Positions 1-9,587 are shown, counted from the first letter of the stretch. The stretch is DNA of 64,000 nucleotides from an uncultured Clostridia bacterium (GCA_947629675.1 CANREM010000001.1:1-64000), one strand, 5' to 3'. Made by a program: numbers and translations. Notes: generated by a model not told the origin, from the letters alone.

Positions 1-143
1 TATTGTCTCAAAAAATTGACAGAAACTGTTTTTGCTCGCTTACAAAAGTGTTACAAAAAATCGTTTCTTTCTTATTCTATTTTTAATCTGCGTTATACGG
101 GCAACAGCCCGTGCTATCCGCCTCTCGGCACAGTAGCTTTCCT

Positions 144-172
144 ATTATAACATGGAAAATACACTCCGTCAA
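144..172 (-). promoter_or_regulatory. Leftward promoter for a gene beyond the left edge
   Basis: Read on the minus strand there is TTGACG, a 17-base spacer and TATAAT, a near-consensus vegetative promoter. Transcription would leave the window to the left. The leader (about 1-135) can form a small GC hairpin (GCACGGGC/GCCCGT). No gene start is visible in the leader, so the target lies outside the window. Confidence 0.6.
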
Positions 173-411
173 GCGATTTGCGACACTTTTTGCAAAATTT
201 TTCTGACGAATTATTTTGCATATTCTGTCGTTTCCTTTCGGACAGCTTGTTCATAATATCACACCGAATTTTGAAAGTCAACTGTTTTACGCGGCTTTTT
301 TTGAATTTTTTGCGATTTTTTTATACATTCTTTCCCGCCACAAGGTATTGTGTTTTCCCTCCGATTATGCTACAATTACGGGGAAAGTATAACACGAGAT
401 CGGAGAAAAAA

Positions 412-657
412 ATGAAAGCTCTTCGCATTGTCTCATGCGTCCTCGCCGCCCTCTCGCTGGCTGCGATCACCCCGGTCGGGATCTTCTGCCCGATCGAATA
501 CATTTCCGTTCCCATCGTCGCAACGGGCATCTTTGCCGCATTCATGCTGCTCGCGCGGAAAAAGTCGCCCCCCGAACCCCCGCAGAGCGTGAGCTTCATG
601 AATACCGACGAAGAGAACGAGGCCATCCGAAAGCAACAGGAACAGGAGAAAAAGTAG
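412..657 (+). CDS. Small membrane protein of unknown function
   Basis: 81 residues. The start is the ATG at 412, preceded by the purine stretch CGGAGAAAAAA and a TACAAT -10-like box at 371; the longer upstream reading frame is AT-rich and not protein-like. Two hydrophobic segments (about residues 5-25 and 30-48) are followed by a charged proline- and glutamate-rich tail ending EQEKK. This suggests a two-pass membrane protein with a cytoplasmic tail. I do not recognise a family. It faces the leftward genes as a single-gene unit. Confidence 0.55.
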   Translation: MKALRIVSCVLAALSLAAITPVGIFCPIEYISVPIVATGIFAAFMLLARKKSPPEPPQSVSFMNTDEENEAIRKQQEQEKK

Positions 658-736
658 GTTTCATCTTGATGCGTTAAGGCTTTTCGCAGTCTTATTCTAA
701 ATATTGTTCCCGCCCGCGCGCGAAAAGAGTGGTCAG

Positions 737-868
737 CGTCATTCTGAGCGGAGGCGAAGCCGAAGTCGAAGAATCCCCCAAATGAAAACGCGGACTTCGT
801 AGTTCGGGATCCTTCGGGAATGGATATGTACGAACTGCGTAAGAGCCGTTTCGGCTCAGGATGACGCG
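737..868. repeat. Interspersed palindromic repeat, family A
   Basis: The element begins GTCATTCTGAGC and ends in the inverted form GCTCAGGATGAC, so the termini are inverted repeats like a miniature element. The interior carries the recurrent block CGGACTTCGTAGTTCGGGAT. The gene-less stretch 658-974 holds this element and the terminator at 929-956; nothing else was seen in it. Confidence 0.7.
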
Positions 869-928
869 GTTCACCCTGTGTGGTAGGAGCGTCGTTCTGC
901 CCCACCTACACGTTTTAATTATATAAGA

Positions 929-956
929 AATGCGCCGCCGAAGGATGTTCGGCGGT
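929..956 (-). terminator. Probable terminator of the leftward ispE operon
   Basis: A GCCGCCGAA/TTCGGCGGT hairpin with a 5-base loop lies just past the stop of the gene at 975. On the minus strand it is followed by a modest T-rich stretch. It fits an intrinsic terminator, though the T run is short. Confidence 0.5.
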
Positions 957-974
957 GCACTGTTTTACCAAAAA

Positions 975-1892
975 TTACTCCTCTTCTTCCGCTTCGCCGA
1001 GGGCGAGGGTGAGGGCGGCAACGCGCTCGTCAAGCTCCGCGAGCCGCATGCCCGCATCGGTGGAGGAGAGCTTCTCGTTTGCCCTGCACATGCGGGCGGC
1101 GTTCACCGTCTTGAGAAGGTAGATGAGGAACACGACGAGCGTGATGACGGCGAGGGCCGCAAATACGATCGTGAGGATGAGGGGAAGGCTGTCCCCGCGC
1201 TTTAAGATGTAAGTCGCACTCACGGCGGCACCGACGGCGAGGGCGATGACGACGGCGAGGACGATCAATGTGCGGAGAAGGTAGTATCTGCGGTTTGCCC
1301 CGAATGCCTCGGCGCGCACCGCCTGTTCTCTTTCATAGCTCGTCCGAAGGGGCTTTATCTCCTCCAGAAGGGCGTCCCGCCTCTCGCGGATGCGGCCCTC
1401 GAGCTTTCCGAGCACCTCTGCCCGCACTTCCTCCTCTGCCCAATAAAATTCATGGGCGGCGTCGGGATCGGTGAAAACTTCGATGTCCTGATAGCCTTGC
1501 GTGCGGCAGTGCCAAAGTCCCCGCTTTGCCGTCCCATCGTCGCATTCATAGAGGGAAGCCTGTGCAAAGAGCGGCTCCGCGGCGGCAAGGTCGTTCTTCC
1601 CGAGGGCGGCGTTTGCCTCTCCCATCAGCTTTTCATATTCGGCGCGGGCGCGCTCCTCGGCGCGCTTCTTTGCCTCCATGCGGGCCTGCAGCTGGGAGGG
1701 GGTCAGCCCGACGAGATCCTCGTCATACTGCTCGTCCTCTTCGGGAAGTTCAACGATATAATCCGCCTCTTCCTCTTCGATGGCTCCCTCTTCCCCGTCG
1801 GGTGCAAGGGCGTCAACGACGTCCTCCCCTTCCGCGGTGTGCTTGATCTTGATCTTGCGAGATTCATCCTTATCGATCAATCTTTCTTCCAT
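975..1892 (-). CDS. Hypothetical acidic protein with coiled coil and two membrane segments
   Basis: 305 residues. An acidic N-terminal region (about 1-65) is followed by a charged helical region with an Ala-rich stretch resembling a single TPR-like unit (EYEKLMGEANAALGKNDLAA). Two transmembrane helices lie at about residues 205-225 and 235-258, and a C-terminal coiled coil ends in poly-Glu. The start at 1892 lies 4 bases past the stop of ispE, with a GAGGAG ribosome site inside the ispE end, so translation is probably coupled. No family is recognised. The membrane location is inferred from hydrophobicity only. Confidence 0.65.
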   Translation of the reverse strand: MEERLIDKDESRKIKIKHTAEGEDVVDALAPDGEEGAIEEEEADYIVELPEEDEQYDEDLVGLTPSQLQARMEAKKRAEERARAEYEKLMGEANAALGKNDLAAAEPLFAQASLYECDDGTAKRGLWHCRTQGYQDIEVFTDPDAAHEFYWAEEEVRAEVLGKLEGRIRERRDALLEEIKPLRTSYEREQAVRAEAFGANRRYYLLRTLIVLAVVIALAVGAAVSATYILKRGDSLPLILTIVFAALAVITLVVFLIYLLKTVNAARMCRANEKLSSTDAGMRLAELDERVAALTLALGEAEEEE

Positions 1893-1896
1893 GTTA

Positions 1897-2808
1897 TCAC
1901 TCCTCTATCTCATCCCCATCAAGAACGAAGGGGCTTCTTACTTTGTTTTTATGTGTCGCCCGCGGATCCACGCTCTTTAAGACGAGGGCGCGGCACTTTC
2001 CGCGGTATCTGCTCCTGGCCCAGAGGCAAAGCTCTCTGCTCTCGAAGGCGGCAAAGACGGCACTCCCCGACCCCGTCATGGAGACGCCGAGCGGGGAAAA
2101 CGCCTTGAGGGCGAGGTATGCCTCGCCGACGGCGGGGAGGATGCTCTTTGCCGCGCCGAAGAGGTCGTTGCCGAAACACTTCGCCGCCCATTCCCCGTTC
2201 CCGCCCCGAAGAAGCGAGACGGCCTCCTCCGTGCGCTTCCCGCCCACGCCTCCGCTCTCATCGAAAGCGGCATACGCCTCCCGCGTGGAGACGCCCTCTT
2301 TGGGACAAAGGACGAGAAAATACATGGGGAAGAAGGGAAGCTCTTCAACGCGTTCCCCCCGTCCGCGGATGCGGGCGAAGCCCCCCCGAAGGAGAAAGCC
2401 GCTATCGCTCCCCAAATCATCCGCAAGCGATTTGATGGCCCCCATGTCCGAAACGCCGTGCAGCCTACCCATGCCCGCGATCACCCCCGCAATATCGGCG
2501 GACGAGCCACCCATGCCCGCGCCGACGGGGATGTTTTTGTAGATGGTGATGTCCGCGCCGAAGCTCTTGAATTTCCCCACGAACGCCTCTGCCGCCTTGA
2601 GGGCATTGTTCTCCTCGGGGGGGATGTCCGACCCGAGGCCGTGCATCCTGACATTCACCAAGTCGTCCTTCCTCTTCCTTATGACGATGCGGTCAAAAAG
2701 GTCCACCGTCGTCACGAGGGAATCGAGCATATGGTACCCCCCCTCCGCGCCGACGATGTCGAGCGTGAGGTTGAGTTTGGCATAGGCGTTGAGCTTGACG
2801 GTGTTCAT
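1897..2808 (-). CDS. ispE: 4-diphosphocytidyl-2-C-methyl-D-erythritol kinase
   Basis: 303 residues, a usual length for IspE, the GHMP-family kinase that phosphorylates CDP-methylerythritol in the non-mevalonate isoprenoid pathway in the cytoplasm. The N-terminal LNAYAKLNLTLDI carries the family's active-site lysine region. The ATP-binding GHMP loop is PVGAGMGGSSAD at about residues 92-103, and a C-terminal MTGSGSAVFA glycine loop is present. I chose the start at 2808 (MNTVKLNAYAKLN) because it matches the family N terminus; a longer frame adds 12 residues of non-conserved sequence. ispE near veg is the Bacillus arrangement. Confidence 0.95.
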   Translation of the reverse strand: MNTVKLNAYAKLNLTLDIVGAEGGYHMLDSLVTTVDLFDRIVIRKRKDDLVNVRMHGLGSDIPPEENNALKAAEAFVGKFKSFGADITIYKNIPVGAGMGGSSADIAGVIAGMGRLHGVSDMGAIKSLADDLGSDSGFLLRGGFARIRGRGERVEELPFFPMYFLVLCPKEGVSTREAYAAFDESGGVGGKRTEEAVSLLRGGNGEWAAKCFGNDLFGAAKSILPAVGEAYLALKAFSPLGVSMTGSGSAVFAAFESRELCLWARSRYRGKCRALVLKSVDPRATHKNKVRSPFVLDGDEIEE

Positions 2809-2815
2809 CCACCCT

Positions 2816-2844
2816 ATTCTACCATGGATCGCGCGCCTTTGCAA
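2816..2844 (-). promoter_or_regulatory. Possible ispE promoter, giving a very short leader
   Basis: On the minus strand TTGCAA, a 17-base spacer and TAGAAT lie with only 7 bases between the -10 box and the ispE ATG. Those 7 bases (AGGGTGG) could act as a ribosome site if transcription starts further upstream, or the message may be leaderless. Confidence 0.45.
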
Positions 2845-2896
2845 GGGTTTTTTACGGAAAATCGGCCGCGGCAGGTCCGCCGCGGCCGGATACGGT

Positions 2897-4375
2897 CTAT
2901 CTTACGAGTGATTTTTTTCTGTAGACGATGACCCGCTGTCCCTCCTTCACAGGGAACTCGATATCGGGGTTGCTCGCCGAGACTTCCTCGGGGGATTTTT
3001 TCAAACTCTTCGCAAGCTCCCACAGCCCGTCGCCCGCGCGGGGGATGTAGACGCTCACCGCACTCTCGCTCATGAGGAGCCGTTCCCCCTCCTCCGCATT
3101 CGCGACAAGGCGAGCGGAGAGAACGCGCTTTTCCTGCAGGGTGATCTTGAGGGTCGCCTCGGCGTCGATCTCCCCTTCCTGACGCTGTCTCGCGGACATG
3201 CCGCACACCAAGACGGTCACAGCCGCATCCTTGGCGTCCACGGGAACGGAGAAGGGAAGGCTGAGTTCCACCCCGCGGTGTCCGCCCTCCGCATCTGCGA
3301 TGATGAGGGTCGCCATGGCGACGCCCTCCACCCTTTTGCCCTCTTCCGTGGAGACGAGGCTCGCCTCCGCCCGCTGCAGGGTGACGGCCTGCAGCACGTC
3401 CGAAAAGGCGATGGGGGAGGAGAGGGCGCACTTGCCCGCGACCCGCTCCGTGAGGCTCACGACATCCCCCACACCCCCGCTCTCCGCCGTCGCAAACGTC
3501 AACGTCGCGTTGTGGGTGGGGGAGAAGGCGTCCGTCACGGCGTCCACCGCCGTCTCCTCGTAGACGCTTCCCTCTGCCGAGAGGGTGATCTCCGCAAAGA
3601 TGCGGCACTTATTTCTCTCCTCGTCTGCCTCGGCGTGGATGGAGACGTTCATCACGCTCACATGCGCCTCCGCACTGCATCCATAGGAGGCAAAGTCGCA
3701 GGGGATGGCGATCTCAAAGGGGATGAGCCGTTCGAAAGAGACGAGCGCGCCGCTCGGCTTTAATGCGAGAATGCCGAGGCTGACTTCCCCCTCGAGTTTC
3801 AGGGTGCCCGTCTCGCAGACGATCTCCGAAAGGTTCACCGTCTCCGCATGCTGCAGAATGTCGCCAATGAATTCCGTCTCGAACTCGTCCTCCGTCTCCG
3901 CTGCCCCCGAGACGAGATGCGCGGAGAGGACTTTGACAGGCTCCCGCCGCATGATGAGATCTCCCCCCGAGAGATATTCGAAGCTCTGTTCGCCGTAGAG
4001 GGCGATGTCCGCCCCGAGGAGGGCCTGTGCGAACACGCTCGCCCCCTCCCGCCGCACGGCGATGTTTTCCACCGACAGAAGGGCGCGGGCGGAGAGTGCG
4101 GGGAAACAGAAGTCGTCCTTTGCGACCGCCGAAAATTCCACCCCCTTCTCCGCGCGGCAGACCTTCTTTTCGGCGTCCTCATAGACGAGGGAAAAGCGCG
4201 CCTTGCCGAAATAGCGCACCTCCCCGTTTCCCGCCTCCGCACCCGTGAGCGCGGCAGAGCAATGCGCCGCGAGGATGGTCTCGACCTCCTGCCCGAACCG
4301 ACATTCCACCGCCGTCTGTGCATGGATCTCCTTGCGCTTGCCATAGCCGCGGAATACCTGTGTTTCCGTTTTCAT
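2897..4375 (-). CDS. SipL-like spore coat morphogenetic protein (DUF3794 repeats plus LysM)
   Basis: 492 residues. The body contains repeated beta-rich DUF3794-type units; each ends in phrases such as SLVYEDAEKK, VNLSEIVCETGTLKLEGEV and ALVSFERLIPFEIAI. The last ~45 residues form a LysM module (YIPRAGDGLWELAKSLKKS then VKEGQRVIVYRKK). This is the architecture of Clostridium difficile SipL, which works with SpoIVA in spore coat assembly on the forespore surface; the equivalence is inferred from architecture. It lies 88 bases upstream of ispE on the same strand and may be partly co-transcribed. Start at 4375 gives MKTETQVFRGYGKRK. Confidence 0.8.
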   Translation of the reverse strand: MKTETQVFRGYGKRKEIHAQTAVECRFGQEVETILAAHCSAALTGAEAGNGEVRYFGKARFSLVYEDAEKKVCRAEKGVEFSAVAKDDFCFPALSARALLSVENIAVRREGASVFAQALLGADIALYGEQSFEYLSGGDLIMRREPVKVLSAHLVSGAAETEDEFETEFIGDILQHAETVNLSEIVCETGTLKLEGEVSLGILALKPSGALVSFERLIPFEIAIPCDFASYGCSAEAHVSVMNVSIHAEADEERNKCRIFAEITLSAEGSVYEETAVDAVTDAFSPTHNATLTFATAESGGVGDVVSLTERVAGKCALSSPIAFSDVLQAVTLQRAEASLVSTEEGKRVEGVAMATLIIADAEGGHRGVELSLPFSVPVDAKDAAVTVLVCGMSARQRQEGEIDAEATLKITLQEKRVLSARLVANAEEGERLLMSESAVSVYIPRAGDGLWELAKSLKKSPEEVSASNPDIEFPVKEGQRVIVYRKKSLVR

Positions 4376-4522
4376 GCTGATACCTCTCCCATATTTTGAC
4401 TTCCCTCTATCCTATGCGACGATCAAGGCCCCTATGCGTGCAATCTTTTGTCCCCCTTTGTCCTCCCCTGTCGATTTTTCGAGAAATTGCCTTGCGTCAT
4501 AAGGACGAAGACATATTTCTAA

Positions 4523-5098
4523 ATCGTCATGCTGAGCCGCGCGACACGCGCATTCGAAGCATCACCGCAATTATACCACGTCATCCGACACTTGCGTCAT
4601 CCTGAGGCGAACCGCGTCATCCTGAGGGAGCGTAGCGACCGAAGGATCCCGAGGATGAAAATTCGGACTTTGATTAACAATACTGTGCTTCCAAATAACG
4701 TCATTCCGAGCTTGTCGAGGAATCACATTATTCTTTTTCTGCGGTGATGCTTCGACTATGCTACTTCGTGCCCTTGTCGCCCCTGAAAGGGGAGATGTCG
4801 CTTTAGCGACAGAGGGGTTAACCCTTTCCCCCGCTTCGCGGGTACGGTCTCACGCGGGTAGTGCCCCGCGTTACTTCGCCTGCGGCTCGTGCCGCCCTTC
4901 GATGACGAATCAGAACGTGCGGGCGGGGCGGTCACCGTTCGCGCGGGCTTATGCGCTCACTCACCGCAAAACGCAGCACACGGCACACTGTGCCGATGTG
5001 CAAAATTGCGTTTTGCGACCCTTCCAGGGACAGCAAGCGGACTTCGTACTTCCGGATTCTTCGGCTTTGCCTCGGAATGACGCGTGCGGGCGGGGCAA
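4523..5098. repeat. Composite block of interspersed repeats
   Basis: The gene-less stretch 4376-5168 is mostly repeat. It holds several family A pieces (GTCATGCTGAGCC, GTCATCCTGAGG twice, GTCATTCCGAGC, and an end TCGGAATGACGCG), and at 4773-4845 a block with the hairpins CCCCTGAAAGGGG and TGTCGCTTTAGCGACA. That block recurs in inverted orientation at 31986-32072. The only other item is a TATAAT box at 5128 ahead of veg. Confidence 0.65.
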
Positions 5099-5168
5099 AA
5101 TGACGCTTATTCCCCCCTCCCCCCTTTTATAATGTATAAAACCCCCGGAAGGGGGCAAAAATCAAGGC

Positions 5169-5423
5169 ATGATAAAACCGAAACACGACATCGCGCAGGT
5201 GAAGGCGACCATCGCCGATTATTTTCAAAAGCAGGTGGACGTGACCGTCAACCTCGGAAGGAACAAGTTTTTGCGCTTCTGCGGCATGCTCTCGGGGGTG
5301 TACCCCGCCCTCTTCACGGTGGAGCCGTCGGACAAGAATTTTCTCGGAAAGACCTCCTACTCCTACGCCGAAGTGCTCTGCGGCAGCGTCTCCGTAAAGC
5401 CCGCAAAAGAGGTCTCCTCATAA
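5169..5423 (+). CDS. veg: Veg family protein
   Basis: 84 residues, matching the small Veg family of Firmicutes, which has a basic SH3-like beta fold. The family features are visible: a short helix (IAQVKATIADYFQKQV), VNLGRNKF in place of the usual glycine-arginine turn, a hydrophobic strand YPALFTVEP, and SYSYAEVLCG near the C terminus. Veg in Bacillus is abundant and linked to biofilm matrix control; its biochemistry is unclear. It sits near ispE as in Bacillus. A TATAAT box lies about 40 bases upstream and a strong bidirectional terminator follows directly. Confidence 0.85.
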   Translation: MIKPKHDIAQVKATIADYFQKQVDVTVNLGRNKFLRFCGMLSGVYPALFTVEPSDKNFLGKTSYSYAEVLCGSVSVKPAKEVSS

Positions 5424-5468
5424 AAAACATCCGTCCGAAGGAGCGTTTCCTTCGGACGGATGTTTTTT
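5422..5468. terminator. Bidirectional terminator between veg and parB
   Basis: A long perfect hairpin (ACATCCGTCCGAAG paired with CTTCGGACGGATGT) is flanked by A6 on the left and T6 on the right, so it can terminate veg on the plus strand and parB on the minus strand. Confidence 0.85.
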
Positions 5469-5482
5469 ATGACGCGTTTTTT

Positions 5483-5536
5483 TCCTTCCCCCATCCATGG
5501 GGGAAGGTGTCACGGCTTTGCCGTGACGGATGAGGG
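5483..5536. repeat. Double-hairpin repeat, family B
   Basis: CCTTCCCCCATCCATGGGGG with its closing AAGG forms a first hairpin. GTGTCACGGC and GCCGTGAC form a second, followed by the family's GATGAGGG tail. It lies between the terminator and the parB stop codon. Confidence 0.7.
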
Positions 5537-5575
5537 CCTTTCTGCACCCTATGCCTCGGACATGGTATGCCCGTT

Positions 5576-6481
5576 TTACTTCACATTGTCGAGAATGTCT
5601 AAAAGTTCGGAGAGCCTGTCGAGGTCGTCGCGGGTATAGTAATCGATGTAGATCCTGCCCTTCTTCTCCGTCCCGATGAGGGAGACCTTCGTCTTGAAGG
5701 TCGTGCGGAGACGCTCCACAAGGTGCTTGAGTTCGACGTTGGCGAGGGCGTTCTTCTTCTCCTTGTCCTTCGCGAGGACTTCGGGGGGATTGAGGAAGGA
5801 CTTGACCGCCCGCTCCATATCGCGGACCGACCAGCCGTTCTTCACGCACTCGCGCGCAAGTTCCACCTGCGATTCCTTGGGAAGGGGGACGAGCGTTCTC
5901 GCGTGCCCCGCCGAGAGCTTTCCGTCCTTGACGAGGGCGACGACTTCATCCGCAAGTGTCAGAAGGCGCATGGTGTTCGCGATCGCGGGACGGCTCTTGC
6001 CGATGCGCTCCGCAAGGACCTCCTGCGTCAGATTGTACTCCTCCATGAGCTTTTTCATGCCGTACGCGGCCTCGATGGGGTTGAGATCCTCGCGCTGCAA
6101 GTTCTCGATGAGGGAGATCTCCTGGATCTCGCGGCCGCTCATCTCCCGCACGATGACGGGGATATATTCGAGACCCGCACGCATCGCGGCGCGGTATCTC
6201 CTCTCGCCCGCGACGATCATGTAGGTGCCGTCGCCGTTCTTCTTGACGATGAGCGGGCTGATGACCCCGTGTTCCTTGATGGAACGGGTGAGATCGCCGA
6301 GCGCGTTCTCGTCAAAGAATTTCCGCGGCTGATCGGGGTTGGGGAACACTTTGGAAATGGGCACCTGCGCCGTCGCCTCGCCCTTTTCCTCCGGTTCCCT
6401 TTGTTCCGTCTTTTTTGCCGCGAAGTCGTCCTCCGTCTGGGTGAACAGGGCGGATAGCCCGCGTCCTAAACCTTTCGCCAT
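5576..6481 (-). CDS. parB: Chromosome partitioning protein ParB (Spo0J)
   Basis: 301 residues. ParB is the CTP-dependent clamp that loads at parS, spreads, and recruits SMC to the origin region. The N-terminal nuclease-like domain shows the CTP-binding motif AGERRYRAAMRAG (about residues 92-104) and ENLQREDLNPIEAA. The central helix-turn-helix is around LTQEVLAERIGKSRPAIAN, and the C-terminal dimerisation segment ends LSELLDILDNVK. It follows parA with 3 bases between genes and shares its transcription. Candidate parS sites are at 9588 and 9629. Confidence 0.95.
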   Translation of the reverse strand: MAKGLGRGLSALFTQTEDDFAAKKTEQREPEEKGEATAQVPISKVFPNPDQPRKFFDENALGDLTRSIKEHGVISPLIVKKNGDGTYMIVAGERRYRAAMRAGLEYIPVIVREMSGREIQEISLIENLQREDLNPIEAAYGMKKLMEEYNLTQEVLAERIGKSRPAIANTMRLLTLADEVVALVKDGKLSAGHARTLVPLPKESQVELARECVKNGWSVRDMERAVKSFLNPPEVLAKDKEKKNALANVELKHLVERLRTTFKTKVSLIGTEKKGRIYIDYYTRDDLDRLSELLDILDNVK

Positions 6482-6484
6482 AAT

Positions 6485-7261
6485 TTAATCTCCTTTTCCC
6501 TCTGTTTTTTTCAAAAATTCTTCTGTCAGTGCCTGGTATGCCCGCGCGCCCGCACATCTTTGGTCGTGGAGCAAAATGGGTTTTCCGTGGCTGGGTGCCT
6601 CCGTGAGGCGCACGTTGCGCGGAATGACTGTTTCATAGCGTTTCTTTGTGAAAAATTTCCCGATCTCCGCGGCGACCTGGCGCGAGATGAGCGACCTTCC
6701 GTCATACATCGTGAGTACCACGCCCTCCACTTCCAGCTCCCGGTTGAGGTGCCTTCTGACGAGTGCGATGGTGTTCATGAGCTGCGACAGTCCCTCGAGG
6801 GCGAAATACTCGCTCTGGATAGGAATGAGGACGCTGTCCGCCGCGGTCAGGGCGTTGATGGTGAGAAGCCCCAAAGAGGGCGGGCAGTCGATGAGAATAT
6901 AGTCGAACTTCTCCCGCTCCCTTTCGAGTGCCCCGCGGAGGACCTTCTCGCGATCCTTCTTATAGACGAGTTCCACCTCCGCACCGGCGAGGTCGATGTT
7001 GGCGGCGAGGAGCATCAGCCCCTCGATCTCCGTTTTGAGAAGATTCGCCTGTATGCTCTCCCCGTCGATAAGGACGTTGTAGACGGACTTTTTCAGTCCG
7101 CTCTTTGAGACCCCGAGACCCGTCGTCGCATTGCCCTGCGGGTCGAGATCGAGAAGTAAAACGCTCTTTCCTGCGGCAGCAAGATATGCCGCCATGTTTA
7201 CGCAAGTCGTCGTCTTACCGACGCCGCCTTTTTGGTTTGAGAAGGAAACGACCCTACCCAT
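6485..7261 (-). CDS. parA: Chromosome partitioning ATPase ParA (Soj)
   Basis: 258 residues, the usual length for chromosomal Soj. The deviant Walker A motif KGGVGKTT lies at residues 11-18, the Walker A' aspartate region is VLLLDLDPQGN, and Walker B is YILIDCPPSLG. Soj controls DnaA activity and segregation together with Spo0J. Its start codon at 7261 lies 12 bases from the ftsH stop, and no promoter is visible between them, so ftsH-parA-parB may be one transcript. A copy of the CATGTCCG motif overlaps the start codon. Confidence 0.95.
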   Translation of the reverse strand: MGRVVSFSNQKGGVGKTTTCVNMAAYLAAAGKSVLLLDLDPQGNATTGLGVSKSGLKKSVYNVLIDGESIQANLLKTEIEGLMLLAANIDLAGAEVELVYKKDREKVLRGALEREREKFDYILIDCPPSLGLLTINALTAADSVLIPIQSEYFALEGLSQLMNTIALVRRHLNRELEVEGVVLTMYDGRSLISRQVAAEIGKFFTKKRYETVIPRNVRLTEAPSHGKPILLHDQRCAGARAYQALTEEFLKKTEGKGD

Positions 7262-7273
7262 GTCCGAGACCTC

Positions 7274-9376
7274 TTATTCAGATTTGCCGTCCTCGTCGTT
7301 TTTCGGGGGTATTTCCTCTGTGTTTTGGACATGGTCCTCTTGTTTGCTCACTTCATTTTGCCCTTCGACGGAAGAAGTGGCACCCATGTCCGAAGAAGAA
7401 GCTTTAGATTTGCTATCCTCCGCCTCGATCGCCGCCGCGACCCTTCCGAAGGGGTTGTCGGGTGCGGTGCGGTCATGCTCTTCCATATAACGGATGACCT
7501 CTTCGTAGCTCGCCCCCTTCATGAGCATATCCACTTCGGCGGTGTAGATGGTCTCACATTCGACGAGAACGCGGGCCATGTTGTCGAGAATGGAACGGCT
7601 CTCGAGAAGGAGCTTCTTCGCGCGGGCATAGGCCCTGCCGACAATGGCCTTGACCTCTTCGTCGATGACGCCCGCAGTCTCCTCGGAGTAGGTGTTCCTC
7701 TCCTCGAAGTCGCGGCCGAGGAACACGGGGCCGTCGGAGCTGTAGGCGATGGGGCCGAGACGGTCGCTCATGCCCCACTCGGTGACCATCTTGCGGGCGA
7801 GTTGGGTGACCTTCTGAATGTCGTTGGAAGCACCCGCGGAGACGTCGTGGATGACGATCTCTTCGGCAACACGGCCGCCGAGTGCCATACAGATGAAGTC
7901 GTTGAGACGGTTAACGGTGTAACGGCTGTCGTCGTCCTCGGGACGGGTGAGCGTGTAGCCTGCCGCCATGCCGCGCGGGATGATGGAGACCTCCTGCACG
8001 TTGTCGTTGTAGGGGCAAAGCTTCGCAAGAATGGCATGCCCCGCCTCGTGGTAGGCGGTCGCCTTCTTGTCTGCCTCGGTGACGACGCGGCTCTTCTTCT
8101 GAGGCCCCATCGTGACCTTATTGATCCCCTCGTAGAGTTCAAGGTTTCCGATGAGCTTCTTTCCCACACGCGCCGCCAAAATCGCTGCCTCGTTCAAAAG
8201 GTTTGCAAGATCTGCACCGGAGAATCCGCTCGTCATACGCGCAAGCACCTTGAAGTTAACGTCGGGCGCAAGGGGCTTGTTGCGTGCATGGACCTTCAAA
8301 ATTTGTTCACGCCCCTTAACATCTGGCAAATTCACATAGATCTGTCTGTCGAACCTGCCCGGACGGAGGAGAGCGTTATCGAGAATGTCTGCGCGGTTGG
8401 TCGCCGCCATGACGATGATGCCCTCGTTCGTTTCGAAGCCGTCCATCTGCACGAGGATCTGGTTCAAGGTCTGCTCGCGTTCGTCATGTCCGCCACCGAG
8501 ACCCGCACCGCGTTGACGCCCTACGGCGTCGATCTCATCGATAAAGATGATACACGGCTGATTCCGCTTGGCCAAATCAAATAGGTCGCGCACACGCGAG
8601 GCACCGACACCGACATACATCTCAACGAAATCAGACCCGCTCGCCGAAAAGAAGGGCACGCCTGCTTCCCCTGCGACCGCTCTCGCAAAGAGCGTTTTCC
8701 CCGTTCCGGGAGGGCCGACAAGAAGAACGCCTTTGGGGATCTTCGCACCGAGATCGGAGAACTTCTTGGGATTCTTCAAGAACTCCACGACCTCGGCAAG
8801 TTCTTCCTTCTCTTCCTCCGCCCCTGCAACATCAGAGAAACGCACTTTGATATGCGAGGTGACATGTGCCTTCGTCTTTCCGAAGCTCGCGATCTTGCCT
8901 CCGCCGCTCGTCGCTCTGAGCACGACGATGAACATGATGATACCGACTGCAAGAATGGCAATGTAGAGGAAAGTACTCCATCCCGAACCAGCATTGGGGT
9001 CAGAATAATCAAAATCGTCAAGTTCACGGCCCTGCTCATTTTTGAGCTGCTCCTCCCATTTCTGAAGATATACCTCTGGGAAATAGGCCTGACCATTACA
9101 ATTTGTCCAATACTGCCTGTTGTTTTTGGTATAACCCTTTATTGTATAACCATCCACAACAACGCTAACGATTTGCTCATCATTGCTATACTTGCCGACC
9201 TTCTCTATCGTCTCATCAACATCATCGGAGGCCCACGCATCTAATACGCGTTCCTGGAATTCTTTGAAAGACAGCCTTCGGCTGTTTCGGACCTGGGAGG
9301 ATATGATAAAATAGGCCCCGATGCCGAGAACGGCGACAAGGATCACAGCGATGATGATCTTTGTAGTCTTGCTCAA
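7274..9376 (-). CDS. ftsH: ATP-dependent zinc metalloprotease FtsH
   Basis: 700 residues. FtsH is a membrane-anchored AAA protease that degrades misfolded and regulatory membrane proteins. Visible are two transmembrane helices (about 6-25 and 135-155) around an extracytoplasmic domain, Walker A GPPGTGKT near residue 219, Walker [12 protein letters not shown], the second region of homology including [17 protein letters not shown], and the zinc site HEAGH. The acidic-serine C-terminal tail is poorly conserved and carries the CATGTCCG motif in frame. The start is TTG at 9376, with AAGGAG 9 bases upstream. Confidence 0.95.
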   Translation of the reverse strand: MSKTTKIIIAVILVAVLGIGAYFIISSQVRNSRRLSFKEFQERVLDAWASDDVDETIEKVGKYSNDEQIVSVVVDGYTIKGYTKNNRQYWTNCNGQAYFPEVYLQKWEEQLKNEQGRELDDFDYSDPNAGSGWSTFLYIAILAVGIIMFIVVLRATSGGGKIASFGKTKAHVTSHIKVRFSDVAGAEEEKEELAEVVEFLKNPKKFSDLGAKIPKGVLLVGPPGTGKTLFARAVAGEAGVPFFSASGSDFVEMYVGVGASRVRDLFDLAKRNQPCIIFIDEIDAVGRQRGAGLGGGHDEREQTLNQILVQMDGFETNEGIIVMAATNRADILDNALLRPGRFDRQIYVNLPDVKGREQILKVHARNKPLAPDVNFKVLARMTSGFSGADLANLLNEAAILAARVGKKLIGNLELYEGINKVTMGPQKKSRVVTEADKKATAYHEAGHAILAKLCPYNDNVQEVSIIPRGMAAGYTLTRPEDDDSRYTVNRLNDFICMALGGRVAEEIVIHDVSAGASNDIQKVTQLARKMVTEWGMSDRLGPIAYSSDGPVFLGRDFEERNTYSEETAGVIDEEVKAIVGRAYARAKKLLLESRSILDNMARVLVECETIYTAEVDMLMKGASYEEVIRYMEEHDRTAPDNPFGRVAAAIEAEDSKSKASSSDMGATSSVEGQNEVSKQEDHVQNTEEIPPKNDEDGKSE

Positions 9377-9449
9377 TTCTTATCTCCTTTTATTATTTTT
9401 TTTGTTTCAAACGGTTCACTCACAAAGCTTGTGCAGTTCCGTATAATAT

Positions 9450-9478
9450 ATTGTATCACATCCGAATTCATTTGGCAA
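9450..9478 (-). promoter_or_regulatory. ftsH promoter
   Basis: On the minus strand TTGCCA, a 17-base spacer and TACAAT lie about 75 bases ahead of the ftsH start codon. Confidence 0.6.
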
Positions 9479-9587
9479 GTGTTCCATGGGAATCTTTTCC
9501 GCTTTTTCACAAATATCCTCAAATCCTCATAAACGGCTAAAATCAGCTCGTTTTGCCCTGTTTTTGGCCATTTTTTGGCAAAAACGA

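Noticed and set aside
178-411. N-terminal extension of the small membrane protein at 412
   Set aside because: The extension is AT-rich, Phe-rich and contains the likely promoter; the ribosome site favours the ATG at 412.
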